Positions 36,226 through 46,929 of a stretch of 64,000 nucleotides of DNA are shown here, piece after piece. The notes beneath the pieces were generated by a model. The model was not told the origin of the DNA, made no database searches, and saw only the letters and a program-made list of their open reading frames with translations. The DNA is from Wolfiporia cocos (lineage: Eukaryota; Basidiomycota; Agaricomycetes; Polyporales; Phaeolaceae), in NCBI GenBank assembly GCA_029448655.1, contig JACCLO010000005.1, forward strand, positions 2,170,001 to 2,234,000. Direction: 5' to 3'. Made by a program: the position numbers and the translations under genes. Position 1 is the stretch's first letter; each line of letters opens with the position of its first letter.

Positions 36226-39200
36226 TTAACTACGCTTGTAATAATCAAAGAATGTTAGTACTCCATCTTGCAGGGCTGCATCAATGCCGTTAGGGTCGGA
36301 GCCCGAAGAGGTTGGCAGATTGCAAATAACCTCTCGACTTCCGAAGGTCCCGACTAATAATCCAAAATCTTTGACACCCTGAATCAACGACGGAACTTGC
36401 ACCTAAGCAACCGGAATTAATGGTCGAAAATTCTTGATGTGTGAGAAAACGCACCAAGAGCCCCGCATGCAGCAGGACGCCCAGGAGGTTATTTGACTTG
36501 GAGAATTCGACAGCGGAATCAAGACTCGAGAAGCGGTAGTCTTGCACGTCATTTGCCTCGAGCGCCGTCGCACTGGGAAGTTCGTAGCCCCGCTCACCAC
36601 ATTGTGACGCAAGGAAGACGGGATCTGAGACAGAAATTGGGTGAGCGATTTCTGCGCGGGAATGACGGGAGTGTTCATTTCTTACAGTTAGGTTGCTTCC
36701 AATTCAGAGCGGCACATATATCTGGCAAGAAGGATGTGAAGACAACAGGACGTCGCACAACAGCATCTGTTGCCGTTGACGTGTCATAGACTGCTCGTAA
36801 AACGGTGTTCGTGATATCATTCAAATCGAGCTGGTGTCGGAGTGATAAACGACTCCTGACTAGAAGAGATGGATTGGCTAGCTCAAGGCAGATGCCCACG
36901 CCCACGGGCAGAATCTACCATGCTCATATAAGCAAGTTCCGAGACACAATCCAAAATATCCCACCTGCAACAGATCAGCTAAGGATATCATTAAAGTCGC
37001 AATCAGTCTATGCCATTCCAAAGGTGAGAGCGAAAGCTTGTCGACGGAGGGGAAAATTCTGCCTTTCCGCAGTGCGAGGGCACGGAACTGTTCCAGGGTG
37101 ACATCTGCAACACCTAGCTGGTATCCGTCCTCCGGGAGAAGCCACTGCCCGTAGACCACTGGATACAAATCCCGAGTGACCTGAACAGTTACGTAGACAT
37201 AGCTTCCGGTCACTGATGAATGAGTCAACGAGTGCCCCCCGGAGATGGTCGTCAATGGATTAGACGGTGACGTGTACGCAGATACCGAGCGTCCCGGATG
37301 TGGTAGTCGCGGTGAGACAATTTTAGCAGGTTGAGCCTGAACAGGCGTCGCGATTGATTTCCAGTACGTTTCAACGGCGCCTCCTATTTCCAGTGTCACT
37401 CCGCTGAATGGAGTAATGACATTGACCTCGAACGATACCTAGGGCTGAGGGTGAGTCATGAGCCAAGCTAGTAAAGTCTCAACCAACCTCCCCAATGACA
37501 TGCAAACGGGGGTCAAGAATGGGAAGAACAAAGGGGTGGCTGTTGCGTATTCCCTGAAAGAATTCCGGTAGAGCAATGGCGCGTCCCACTGTCTTGGTGC
37601 CGAAATTAGGATGCAACGAGAATTCTAAAGCTAGCGCATCCGCAGAAGGCACTTGAAACGTAAACACTATCCGCTCATCCTTAATAGGAAGAGGGATGCT
37701 ATAAGGCGCGGACGTGGCGACGGGTGTGGCGGTCATCACGAGTTTGAATAATGACGACGAGTGGAGGTAGCGATCTCCAAACTGGGAATCTGCCAGCGGA
37801 CTACGTAGCTGTACCGCCGCGCGCGAGCCCACTCCGTAATGCGAAGTGAGGTGGCCAATCGTTACCTGTATGAGCGCGGTTTTATCGAGGTAGTTGTGAC
37901 CATAGACTCGATACGGCATCATTGGTGGAGGCAGATACAGCGAGGGGATAGCATCGACGTCGGAGTCCGTGGCGATGGACCGTTGGGTGTCGGACAGCGG
38001 CGACTTCTTGGTGAGAGGCAACTGACCAGTCGCAAAGCGGGCTGCAGCTTCCAATAGAAGGGCGACGCAGGTGCGATGGCCATACCACGCAGCGTAATAC
38101 AACGCAGAGTTGCCGGCTTCATCAAGACGATCTATTCGAACCCCTACCTCAAGGAGGACTCTGAGAGCCTCTTCTCGGCCGAAACGTGCAGCATGGAAGA
38201 GAGGAGTCCACTCGTTGTATTTATCAGGGATATCCCAACCGTCGTGATGCGCCAGTATACGACAGATATTGGCGTGTCCCTCCTGCGCGGCCAGATGAAT
38301 CGGATACTCGCCGTTCGTGTTGGGAGTGCTAGGGGCACCATGCTGGAGGAGGAGCTGTACAACATCCAGATGTCCAGAACGAGCAGCCAGCGTCAACGGG
38401 GTGAGGTCACTTCCCGGTGTCGGTGCGCGCACCGGTACCTTGCCATCTTCCAATATTACACGAACACAATCCACGCTACCTCTGAGCACCGCGTATATGA
38501 GAGGGGAATAACTATCGACATCAGTAACGTCAGGAGGCAGGCCCACTTCGATGAGACGTTTGCACACGGTGTCGTGCCCGTGCATGGCTGCATAGTGCAG
38601 TGCCGAGCGACCATACACATCGACTTTATTCCGCTGTACACCGTTGTCCAAGCAGAGATTGACTAAACGAAGGACACCGGTGATTGCCACCTCGTGAAGG
38701 CAAGTACGTCCGTTGATGTCGTCCACGAAAGTGTAGTCGAATGGTCCAGAGCATGAAGCGAGAATGAGATCTGCAAGGTCCCGCGGCGCATCGATGATTG
38801 CTTTCCACAAAATTCGAGTTACGTGGGACCTAGCTCCCCGCGCTTGAGAGAGGGAGTCTGAATAGCGCACGAGATCTCGGAGCGCATCTCGGTCGTCAGC
38901 TGCCACAGCTTTCCGCAGATTGCTTTCAAGATCATAGAACGGGGCCATCTGGACACTTCGGTCAATTCCAAGCTGTTGATTCAACACATTTTCGTCGGCA
39001 ATCGGGCCTTCATACTTGAGACCCACAGAGAGGTCTGTGAGATCGAGTAGACATGCTGCCACCGCGTCAGACAGTTCAGAGATGAGCTAGCAGTGCATCA
39101 GTATTGCCAGACGAATTCTCCACGAAGACACACGCACCTGCCTGTTGAACACAGGCTGGATCTCAACCTGTCGGGAGAGGTAGAGCTCCTTCGTCGTTGA

Positions 39201-39942
39201 CTTTGAGCGCTTATCCCATTTCTTTAATATCTTCCGAAATCCGATCGCATTGATCTCAACAAATTGCTAAATGGCTTTCCGATGTGCATCAATTCGCGGA
39301 CGAGGAGAATTTCGGCTACCTGCAGCTTCCCGAGATCTCGCTCCAGCAGCCGGAAACCCTCTTCTACAGCACTCCACTCGACGTGGTTTTTGGTCGCATC
39401 ATCGAGGGAATCTGGTAGAATGCGCATCGCAGCGGCTCTACGCTTTGATAGCAATGTCTCGAGCCGCAATTTGAGCTCTGCTTCTTTCTCGAGGTAGAAC
39501 GCATTAATCTGCAACTGCCTTCGGTATTATATTCGTCTACGGAGCAGTGGAGGCGTACCTTCTCCAGCTCTCGCTCGAGCTTGAAGAAGAAAGCCGCTTT
39601 GTGTGCCTGGAAGCCAGGCCCTCTGTCATCGTCTTGGCTGAGCGAGGCAGAAATCGGAGGGTCTTCATTCGGCCCTGGAGTCGCAGCGCTCGGGCTCCGA
39701 GGCAGAGGAACATCTGAATGACCGAAGAAATCGCCAAGGCTGACGCCCCCTGTGATCCCTGTGGCATCGTTGACCGTCGAGCGGTTCGCCCCCAATGACG
39801 AGATGATCTTCTTCAGCGATTTGTAGTCCAGGTAATAGGCGGACCACCCGGGCACCTGCTCTGCCTGAATCTGCTTGCCGAACTATCCGCAGGACACGAG
39901 TTAGCGGCCGGAGACGGTCAACGCAGATTCAGATACCTTCAT
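36226..39942 (-). CDS. PHO81: PHO81/NUC-2-type phosphate-signalling protein (SPX, ankyrin, GDPD-like)
   Basis: Nine exons: 39942-39937, 39882-39559, 39508-39320, 39266-39138, 39086-37488, 37438-36965, 36914-36686, 36624-36455 and 36402-36226, giving 1098 aa. Exon 1 codes only for MK, followed by FGKQIQAEQVPGWSAYYLDY, the classic SPX start. The SPX domain (about 1-215) ends with INAIGFRKILKKWDKRSK, whose lysines bind inositol pyrophosphates. About six ankyrin repeats follow (from GRTCLHEVAITG to NSALYYAAWYGHRTCVALLL, about 340-570). The C-terminus is a GDPD-like barrel (ICLELANPS, VVFTSFLPDICAALNWKQPN, YPVFLASQCGERGYE). In yeast and Neurospora this protein inhibits the Pho80-Pho85 CDK when phosphate is low. 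Confidence 0.94.
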
Positions 39943-40246
39943 GCCTGGAGACGAATACCGTCAGTGCTCAGTGCAAAGAAGTTGATGCTGTCAGCGGAAG
40001 TGCAGTGAGTACGAAGCACGGCGAAAGAGGAGGAACAGCGCCTTCATTGGCACTACCAAATCGAAGACGAGCTTCAAACTCAAGCCGCTCGGGACGACGG
40101 AGGTTGGTCTGTCCATTGGCACCCACGTGCGAGAGCTCATAGCACCATCACTGCTAACTATAACAGCCCACCTTATCTCTCTGATCAACGCTGCACAAAC
40201 GTGCGTCCGATCGTATACAACGGATGTTACGGATCTTATATGCAGA
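39943..40246. other. Gene-free interval PHO81 upstream / PEX12 3' side
   Basis: Presumed PHO81 promoter. No gene or RNA is seen. Confidence 0.45.
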
Positions 40247-41625
40247 TTAGATTAGGATCTTCCTCAGCTGCCATACACGCGCCGGCAGCAGCGTTACAGG
40301 ACACCTCCTACGTTTCTCTACGTAGTCGTACGCACACCTATAACAGAACACGTATCCTGATGGCAATGCTGTAGCGTTGGCGAAGGTGTTGTGGCATATC
40401 GGACACACTCCATACGCTGTGCGATCGAACGGTATACCCTGCGGATGAGGCTTAGCCGCCTTGGGCGGAGGGACGACTGGGCCCTGGGGTGAAGTCGACA
40501 ATGCACGTGCGGGCGATGAGGGCGAATACCACCATTCGAGGAATTTGATAAAGAAAATTGCAGTTGGGAGGACCACGTTGAACGAGTCGAGCAACAGGCG
40601 TGGCGATCTGCGCAACATCTGGCCCAGTGCCGAGAACAGGCCACGCTTCCGAGTGTCGTCCAATCTCGGCCTCAGAGCCTGCTGTGCGGCACGCTGCAAT
40701 GACAGATGTTAATGGCGCACTGATGTGTTCCGACGACATGACTAACCAGATCGTCAATCCCAAACCGGCGTATCTCAACCCCCATCCACGCCAGCCATGG
40801 TCGGTAGAATGGCGTCTGGTCGAACAAATACGCGATGTTGCAGATAAGTAGCCATGCCTCAAAGCCAGTATTGAGGATCGGATAAAATGCCAAGTACGCC
40901 CTGCGCAACCGACCTGCTAGCGTCTGCCATGCCCACATTCTGAGTGTCGGCGCGTCAGTTATGTCATTTGACGAACCTCTTCTGTCAGGGCCCGTGTTTG
41001 GCGGCTTGCGAGGCTCTCCTCGAGTACTTCCGACTGGACGCCGCCGCCAAGATCCTCAAAGTATTCCTGAGCTTTCGTACGCAAATATGGAAGTCCTATC
41101 TAGCAAGGTGTCAGACAGCGACCGACCATTTTACTAGATTACACACCAGAAATACCAGGGACCGCCAAATATCTTTGTCTCGGAGCCTCTCTTCGGGCAA
41201 TACACCAGGAACAGCTGCCTTGGCTCGCTCCGTCTCGAACAACGGCCTTCGCCTCCGCTTCAGACCATAGAAGTTCTCAGCAAATGATGCACCTGGTCCA
41301 TATAGCGCTATCAGTCCTTCAGAGCGTGCATAAAAGCGGCATTGCATACCATGCTTTCGTAGATAATGTCGCTCCACGAGCAGCATGAGCAACGCATAGA
41401 ACTCTTCATGCCGGTTCACAATGCGCAGCAGATACCGCGGGTACTGTTGCGCGAAGACCTACAAAAACATGTCAAGGGTATGATGGGAATAGTCCTTATC
41501 GTTCAACTTACCGAGAGTACATACTTCAGTGCCGGCTGCAGGAGATCTCTCAGCTGTTCCTGGGCTACAAGCTCAAATAAGGTGGGTTTCAGCGGGTCCT
41601 CCCCGACATCGTTGAAGAACTCCAT
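40247..41625 (-). CDS. PEX12: Peroxisome biogenesis factor PEX12 (RING-type E3 subunit)
   Basis: Six exons: 41625-41512, 41458-41350, 41292-41147, 41099-40977, 40923-40747 and 40693-40247, giving 371 aa. The N-terminus PTLFELVAQEQLRDLLQPAL, the segment KDIWRSLVFLIGLPYLRTKA, and membrane helices (TGFEAWLLICNIAYLFDQTPF) fit the Pex2/Pex10/Pex12 fold. The C-terminal RING is partial, as is typical for PEX12: CPICHNTF (about 320-327), CYRC (about 340-343), then CP near 354, lacking some zinc ligands. PEX12 works with PEX2 and PEX10 as the peroxisomal ubiquitin-ligase channel that recycles the PEX5 receptor. Confidence 0.94.
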
Positions 41626-41881
41626 AGCAGGCGTGAAATAGTCAGATGCAGTCATGCATGGTTAGACTGGTGTTCGCCAGCGGAGAGCGATTCAGTGCAG
41701 TCCCCATGCGGAGAAGTGCGTATCGCCGCGGCCATCCGATCAATTCACATCCCACTGACGCGGACACGTGATTCAGCGCGATTGAGACGCGTCGCGAAGT
41801 CCGACTCAGACTTGAAGACAGTCGTGAGATAGAGTTACAGCGCCGCAAGGTCACATAATGAAGCAACCGACAACAGCATGA

Positions 41882-42945
41882 TTAGAGTAAAGCGAAATAT
41901 TTTGCACCTGCGTGCGGACCAGACAACCTCTCACAAACGACCCATTTCCAGATTATGATATTCGTAGGATCTTGCTGGCGAGTGAGAGTCATACTCATCT
42001 GTCCATATGGCCTATCAGAGGTCACTCCATCACCGTCTCCTTGCTTATCGCCAGAGGAAATATGATCTGTATCATGTCTCAGCGCTGTTGTAATGTCTCC
42101 GCCGAGTTGGAACAACATCACTGACCTTTCACGGTGCCTATCCACTCAAAATACTTGCTCACGATCAATGACAAAGGTTCACTTTTCCCCGAGGATTGTA
42201 CTTCGCTCTCATCCGGAACCGGAGAAGGCGCACGAACGACAGGTAGTTTCAGGTTGGTGAGACTTTGGTCAAACACGGCCAGGGATATAGTTGCAGAGCT
42301 ATTGTCATTAGTGAATAGACGCTTCTCAGATGCGGAATCTAGCTCACGAGTGTGTAGACAGTGAACGGGCAACGGACAATGCATGGGAGATTACTGACAG
42401 ATACGAGGCTAGTCTGGAGATCTACGCATGGGTAGAACGATCTCCACAGCGCACGAGGGAAAGAACGCACGTCGGCTCATTCGTTCCTACGGCGCACATA
42501 GAAGACACTTCATGAAGGACCAAAAGAGAAGGTGCAACCGGTAGCGTAGTTTTGGGGTGGTAGAACGACCCGTCGTAGACATGGAGCATTCCCAGCAGCA
42601 GAGTTAGATGGGTCCGCGTGGGAGGGAACCTAGGTTCATCGTATGTCAATTTCACATATGCTTGAGGTCTAGCGCAGAGCATACTCGCATCATGGTTACC
42701 CGCGAAGACGCCGCGCAGGTCATGCCGTCACCTCCGTGAATGGCTAGCCACTCGTCGTTGAACTGGCTCATCGCCGCCATGAAGCTCGAGCGGGAGGATG
42801 CAAAGCATATCGCGCGTCCCTCGGGATATTGTTTGCTGTGCGAGAGCATTAAGTGTACCGGTGCAGATGCATGATATGGCCCTTGGATTACGAGCGTGTT
42901 GAACTGTGGCAACGCAGCCGCAGGTCCAGGGAACAGTGTCGCCAT
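41882..42945 (-). CDS. Protein of unknown function, possible RecA-like fold
   Basis: Coding segments in several frames read as one gene. Exon 1 starts at 42945 (MATLFPGPAAALPQFNTLVI, then GPYHASAPVHLMLSH and GRAICFASSRSSFMAAMSQ). A middle segment at about 42450-42670 has YDEPRFPPTRTHLTLLLGML and APSLLVLHE. Later exons run about 42386-42126 and 42066-41882 (DPTNIIIWKWV). Introns at 42067-42125 (59 nt) and one of 52 nt (gtaatc...gtgag) fit; the first and second junctions are not resolved, so the exact protein is uncertain. A beta-strand and G-P loop early on followed by GRAICFASSR resembles degenerate P-loop ATPases of the recombination-mediator type, but no Walker lysine is visible. I do not recognise the family. 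Confidence 0.55.
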
Positions 42946-43107
42946 TTGTTGATTCGTTTCAAGCTTGTTGCGTCGACAACGTTCACCGGAGCCAAAAACG
43001 AGTTGCATAAACTGTGCTGTTTCTCCTCTGTTCTGCAAGACAGTTTATGTGAGCGGCGTTGGCATTTATGAGTTAAGACCGTATGTGGCATTAGGGCTGC
43101 TCAATTA

Positions 43108-43266
43108 TGTCCATCCACTCCATCCACTTCGGTTAGAGCGGTTTTGGGCGCCTATTATTGGGACTCAGCTCAACCCCGACCGCTCCTGCCAATTTGGGTA
43201 GGAGACTGAGTCCCAATAATGGGCGCCCAAAACCGCTCTAACCGAAGTGGATGGAGTGGATGGACA
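43108..43266. mobile_element. Nested 159-bp fold-back MITE
   Basis: The two 60-bp arms (43108-43167 and 43207-43266) are inverted copies differing at one base. They start TGTCCATCCACTCCATCCAC and run through GGTTTTGGGCGCC, around a loop of about 39 bp. TA lies on both sides (43106-43107 and 43267-43268), so removal of the element plus one TA restores an unbroken left inverted repeat of the outer transposon. The near-perfect arms imply a recent insertion, younger than the outer element. Confidence 0.88.
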
Positions 43267-43519
43267 TACAGTCATTCATCACTCCTTGAGACAGCACAAT
43301 CTTATGGAGCCTCGGACTTGTATTTAACCTCACCGTAGCATAAATCGGGCTATGCAAAGATGGTTTAAAGTATCATGGGCACACATTCATGTAATAAGTC
43401 TTGTTATCGGCTATGTTTCCGTTTGAATCGAGGGCGAATAATGAAAAAAGTCCTTATCAACGATTTATCACTCCTTGAGACAGGGTCACGTCACGCATCG
43501 CCATTCCAAGAAAGGCAAG

Positions 43520-43753
43520 TCAGCTCCCCCTCCATCTCATCATCCTCATCCTTGCCGCCGCCCTCATCGTCGGATTCTTCCACTCTGTCAGTGCTGTGGC
43601 GTGAGCAGCTCTGGCAGCTCTTCTCTTGGCTTTTCCTCCCGCCTGCCTTGCAATCTGTCCCTCATACTTCATCACAGCCTGTTGCATCCACTGCTCCTTG
43701 AGCTTGGAGTGTTTTCGCTGCTTCTTAGACTTTGATTCGGCTCGTCCTACCAT
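43520..43753 (-). CDS. Small basic open frame inside the TA transposon
   Basis: 77 aa, starting MVGRAESKSKKQRKHSKLKE and continuing QWMQQAVMKYEGQIARQAGG with an R/A-rich C-terminus. Helical and highly basic, it might be the first exon of a transposase or an accessory DNA-binding protein. No family is recognised and no further transposase exon is found on this strand, so expression is doubtful. Confidence 0.35.
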   Translation of the reverse strand: MVGRAESKSKKQRKHSKLKEQWMQQAVMKYEGQIARQAGGKAKRRAARAAHATALTEWKNPTMRAAARMRMMRWRGS

Positions 43754-44543
43754 GATACTAGGAGTGTGGACGACGTAAAAAAAGTGATGCTGTACTGAAT
43801 GTAGAGTAGCCAATCCGGAAGCTCACACTATTTAGGAAAGCGTGATGTGACACTAGGCGCCTGATTAGACAAGTGCTGCATATGCAGTTTCGTTGTTTTC
43901 TGTCATTTATTCATCAGAGCCACACCGGTCTGCTTCAAAAACAGTATCAGAGGAGTGCCTCAGTATATAGTCTCACTTTGAGACCCTACAATGGCACATA
44001 AATAATTCACATGGACTGCGATCTTGCAATTAAAATTTCAGTTTTGCGGACACCACAAAATGCTTGCTCTCTCGCCAAAGATCTATTTGGCGAATGTGCA
44101 CGAATAGATCTGTGCTCACGTATATGATTGCCAAGAATGTATGTGCATGAAGTCCGATGCTGATTTCTGACAGGAATGTTGCAGAGAATTGAAAAAGTAC
44201 CCAGCGTCTCAAGGAGTGATGGTGTCTCAAGGAGTGATGAATGACTGTAATTGAGCAGCCCTATTATGGAGTGCGCTAAGCGGCCACTGGGCTGGCCGCT
44301 CGATCACGTTCAGATTGAATGACGATTCTCTACTTGAAAAGGCATAGTCTACGATGGATGATCGATGATTGAGTTCGCGCCCAGCCAGCCAGCCACTCGA
44401 TCCCACTCGGACTGCCCATTAAACCCCCTGCATTGTGGCCGCAATCGCAATATTGTTATACCGTAACTCATTGTGAATTCACCACCAGTGACCTCTAGCA
44501 TCTCTGGCTTTCTCCTCCCTCTTTTTCCCGTACTCCAGTCGCT

Positions 44544-46335
44544 ATGAGCGAGCAACTCAGGAACCGCACCATCTTCAACTACTGGCCCAGAGACCCAAAT
44601 GGCCCTATGCTGAAAAAACCACCACCGTGCGGGAAACGCCCACCGAGCATGCTCATATGGGGCGCAGAGCTGGACAGCTTTTTCTTCACGGAGAGGATCC
44701 CAGGAGCTCCCATCAGATGCTGCTGGACGCGCAGCATGATCCAGGAGTTCGGGGAGAACTTCTACGAATTGGAGGAGATTGACGAAGAGGAGCCTGACCC
44801 CTACGTGATCGAGCCGTACCCCCTGCTTGGCATCAAATTCAAAGTCTCTGAGCAAGTCGAGGAAGGATCATACTCTCTTGAAGGCATTCTGCCTCTTGCC
44901 GACCAAAATTTCCTGACGATGTCTTCTAATGAACGCTTTCGTGTCGTGGCAGGAGAAATTGCTTATAGACGGCTGATTACGGGAATCCAGGCTGATGATG
45001 ATGGGGCGCTCGCGGAGGGAGTTGCTCTAGCTGCCGTGGCTACCGACACAGTCATTGCGAGCACGGATGACCTCGACGAGATGGATAGCGGCAATATCCC
45101 AAACGTAGAGGACCTCGACGAACCGGAAGCGGATGATCATGCAGACAGCTCGGATGTTGATGCGGAATCCGCGGATGGCGACGCTGAGGCTACGGATGTT
45201 GATACAGAATCCACGGATAACGTCGCGCTTCGTGTCGCCGTTGGCACATTCGAAAGAGACCTTGATACGGCAGGCGGCGGCAACGAACCGACACCTGACC
45301 CTTCTCAACCGTTCTCTAATCTGCATAAGTTGGAGGAATTCATCCCAGACGGATACTTCCCCGACATACTCATGGTCCACGACCCCGACCGACTGACTTT
45401 TGGTGTGATCAAGGATCCACCGAAAAGAGTCACCTCTCACAAATACGACACACGCGCCATCAAGTACAGACGTGTGTGGCCCAAGCTTGAAGGTGCAAAA
45501 GAAGGTCAGGCATCTACTTCTACGGTGCCGGAGGCTCGCGTCGCGCATCTACATTTATCCGTGCGACACCGCATGGGTGTCGGGCACCACTCTCTTGTAT
45601 ACCGCGCGGCGCTGACTCCCCCTGATCCTCTCACCGCGTATTCTCCTGGGGGCCGGGTCACCGTGGCAGCCAAGATGTCGTTCCCGAAAGAGAGTGCGCG
45701 TGATATGCTCGAGAACGAAGCGAAGATGTACAATATATTCCCTAAGCATCTGATGGAGGATTGGAGCGGGTATTACCTTGTCACGCCTCACAAATTTCCT
45801 GTTCCTGCGGATGCTGTCGTCCCTAAATTCTTCGGGTACTACGTTCCTGTTGACGACGAAACATCTAAAGGCTCCTCTCTGGGGAGAAGCCCCATTCTTC
45901 TACTGGAGGAATGCGGTGAGCCAATTAAGGTCGAAAAGCTCTCGCCGGATGAACGGTGCGTTCAAGCATTTTCGTACAGTAGTCGGACCTTTAATCAAGT
46001 CTGATTGTAGGTCCCAATGCTACACACATATCCTTCGGTTGAACTACCTCGAAATTCTCCAAAACTCCATATACGCGCGGAACATTATGGTACAGCCGGG
46101 TCCGCTCAGCGTCCATCCGTCCAAGCGCTCCATGGAGCAGCCTAGCTTCCGGGTCATTGACTTCGGACGTGGCGAGGTGTTCTCTGACTGGTTTCAACAA
46201 AGGTACAGCCTTGACAATATGAGGGGTTGGTCTTCTGAAAAGATCAGGGCTGCTGTAAAACCGTGGAGAGAGAAGCGTGAGATGCAGGAGAGAGAGATAA
46301 GAGAAGAACTGCAGCTGCCGATGCACATAACCTGA
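44544..46335 (+). CDS. Fungal protein-kinase-like protein, probably catalytically atypical
   Basis: Two exons, 44544-45955 and 46011-46335, giving 578 aa. Residues about 190-240 form an acidic D/E/A-rich repeat (SSDVDAESADGDAEATDVDT). The kinase-like domain follows: a glycine-loop-like segment MGVGHHSLVYRAAL, a possible beta-3 lysine in VTVAAKMSF, a hinge ILLLEECGEPI, a catalytic-loop equivalent IYARNIMVQPG and a DFG-like VIDFGRG. The HRD aspartate position is not matched (the loop reads QNSIYARNIM), while the asparagine and DFG are kept. This suggests an atypical kinase or pseudokinase of the kind expanded in basidiomycetes. The C-terminal coiled coil (REKREMQEREIREEL) ends the protein. Substrate and role are unknown. 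Confidence 0.8.
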
Positions 46336-46929
46336 TGGTACGTTGAGTTCCTTCTGCAGATTTCAAAAAGTGGCGGCTACAATGGTCAGAAGATGTATGT
46401 CTACTTCCGTGTGATTGAATTCATAGCACATTGGTCTCAGTATTCCCGCAGTCTTTGTATACCTTGCATCATCATGTATATCACAACTTCGAGGCCGATT
46501 GGCGGCCCGCGAGGTCCATACTGTCGTATATCATATTCCACCTTTGCCTTTGATTGCCAAATAAATCACCCGTCAAAATGGGAGTTGCTTATTATGTGAT
46601 ACATTACCCCGTATCGAGCTACACGTTCGGGACAGATGCATTGGCATCCGGGATCAAGCGAGAATCTGAACACTTACACAGTGAGCATTCACTGGACCTG
46701 CCTAATCCGGCGACTAGCAGTTAGTGGCAATCTGTGATCAACGAGGTGGAAAGACCGAGTTACAATTCGTTCCTCCACGCACTAACGGTCGTGCAATAGG
46801 CCAGTCAGCGAGCTTCCGGAGCTCCGCGTCTGTCTGCTTGAAGGGGTCTTCACAGTACGTTTTCTGTTCGGCCTCTGCCCTGGGCCGTATTCACTCGACC
46901 AATTTCACCCAGGTCTCAAGTCTCACGGA
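46336..46929. other. Gene-free interval upstream of MDM10
   Basis: No supported gene. A 48-codon frame from 46578 has no recognisable similarity. The stretch probably holds the MDM10 promoter and leader. Confidence 0.4.

Larger units (their letters stand above)
43094..44261. mobile_element. TA-flanked DNA transposon remnant with about 39-bp terminal inverted repeats
   Basis: The right end reads, on the minus strand, GGGCTGCTCAATTACAGTCA followed by TTCATCACTCCTTGAGACA. The left end is identical over this stretch once a 159-bp insertion is removed. TA dinucleotides flank both ends (43092-43093 and 44262-44263), fitting the Tc1/mariner-type target duplication. The motif TCACTCCTTGAGACA recurs at about 43279, at about 43469, and twice near the right end (44205-44240), like subterminal transposase-binding sites. 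Total length is 1168 bp. A small basic open frame lies inside; no DDE domain is visible, so this is probably a non-autonomous or decayed copy. Confidence 0.8.

Noticed and set aside
46578..46724. 48-codon frame upstream of MDM10
   Set aside because: Too short and without similarity; probably leader or promoter sequence.
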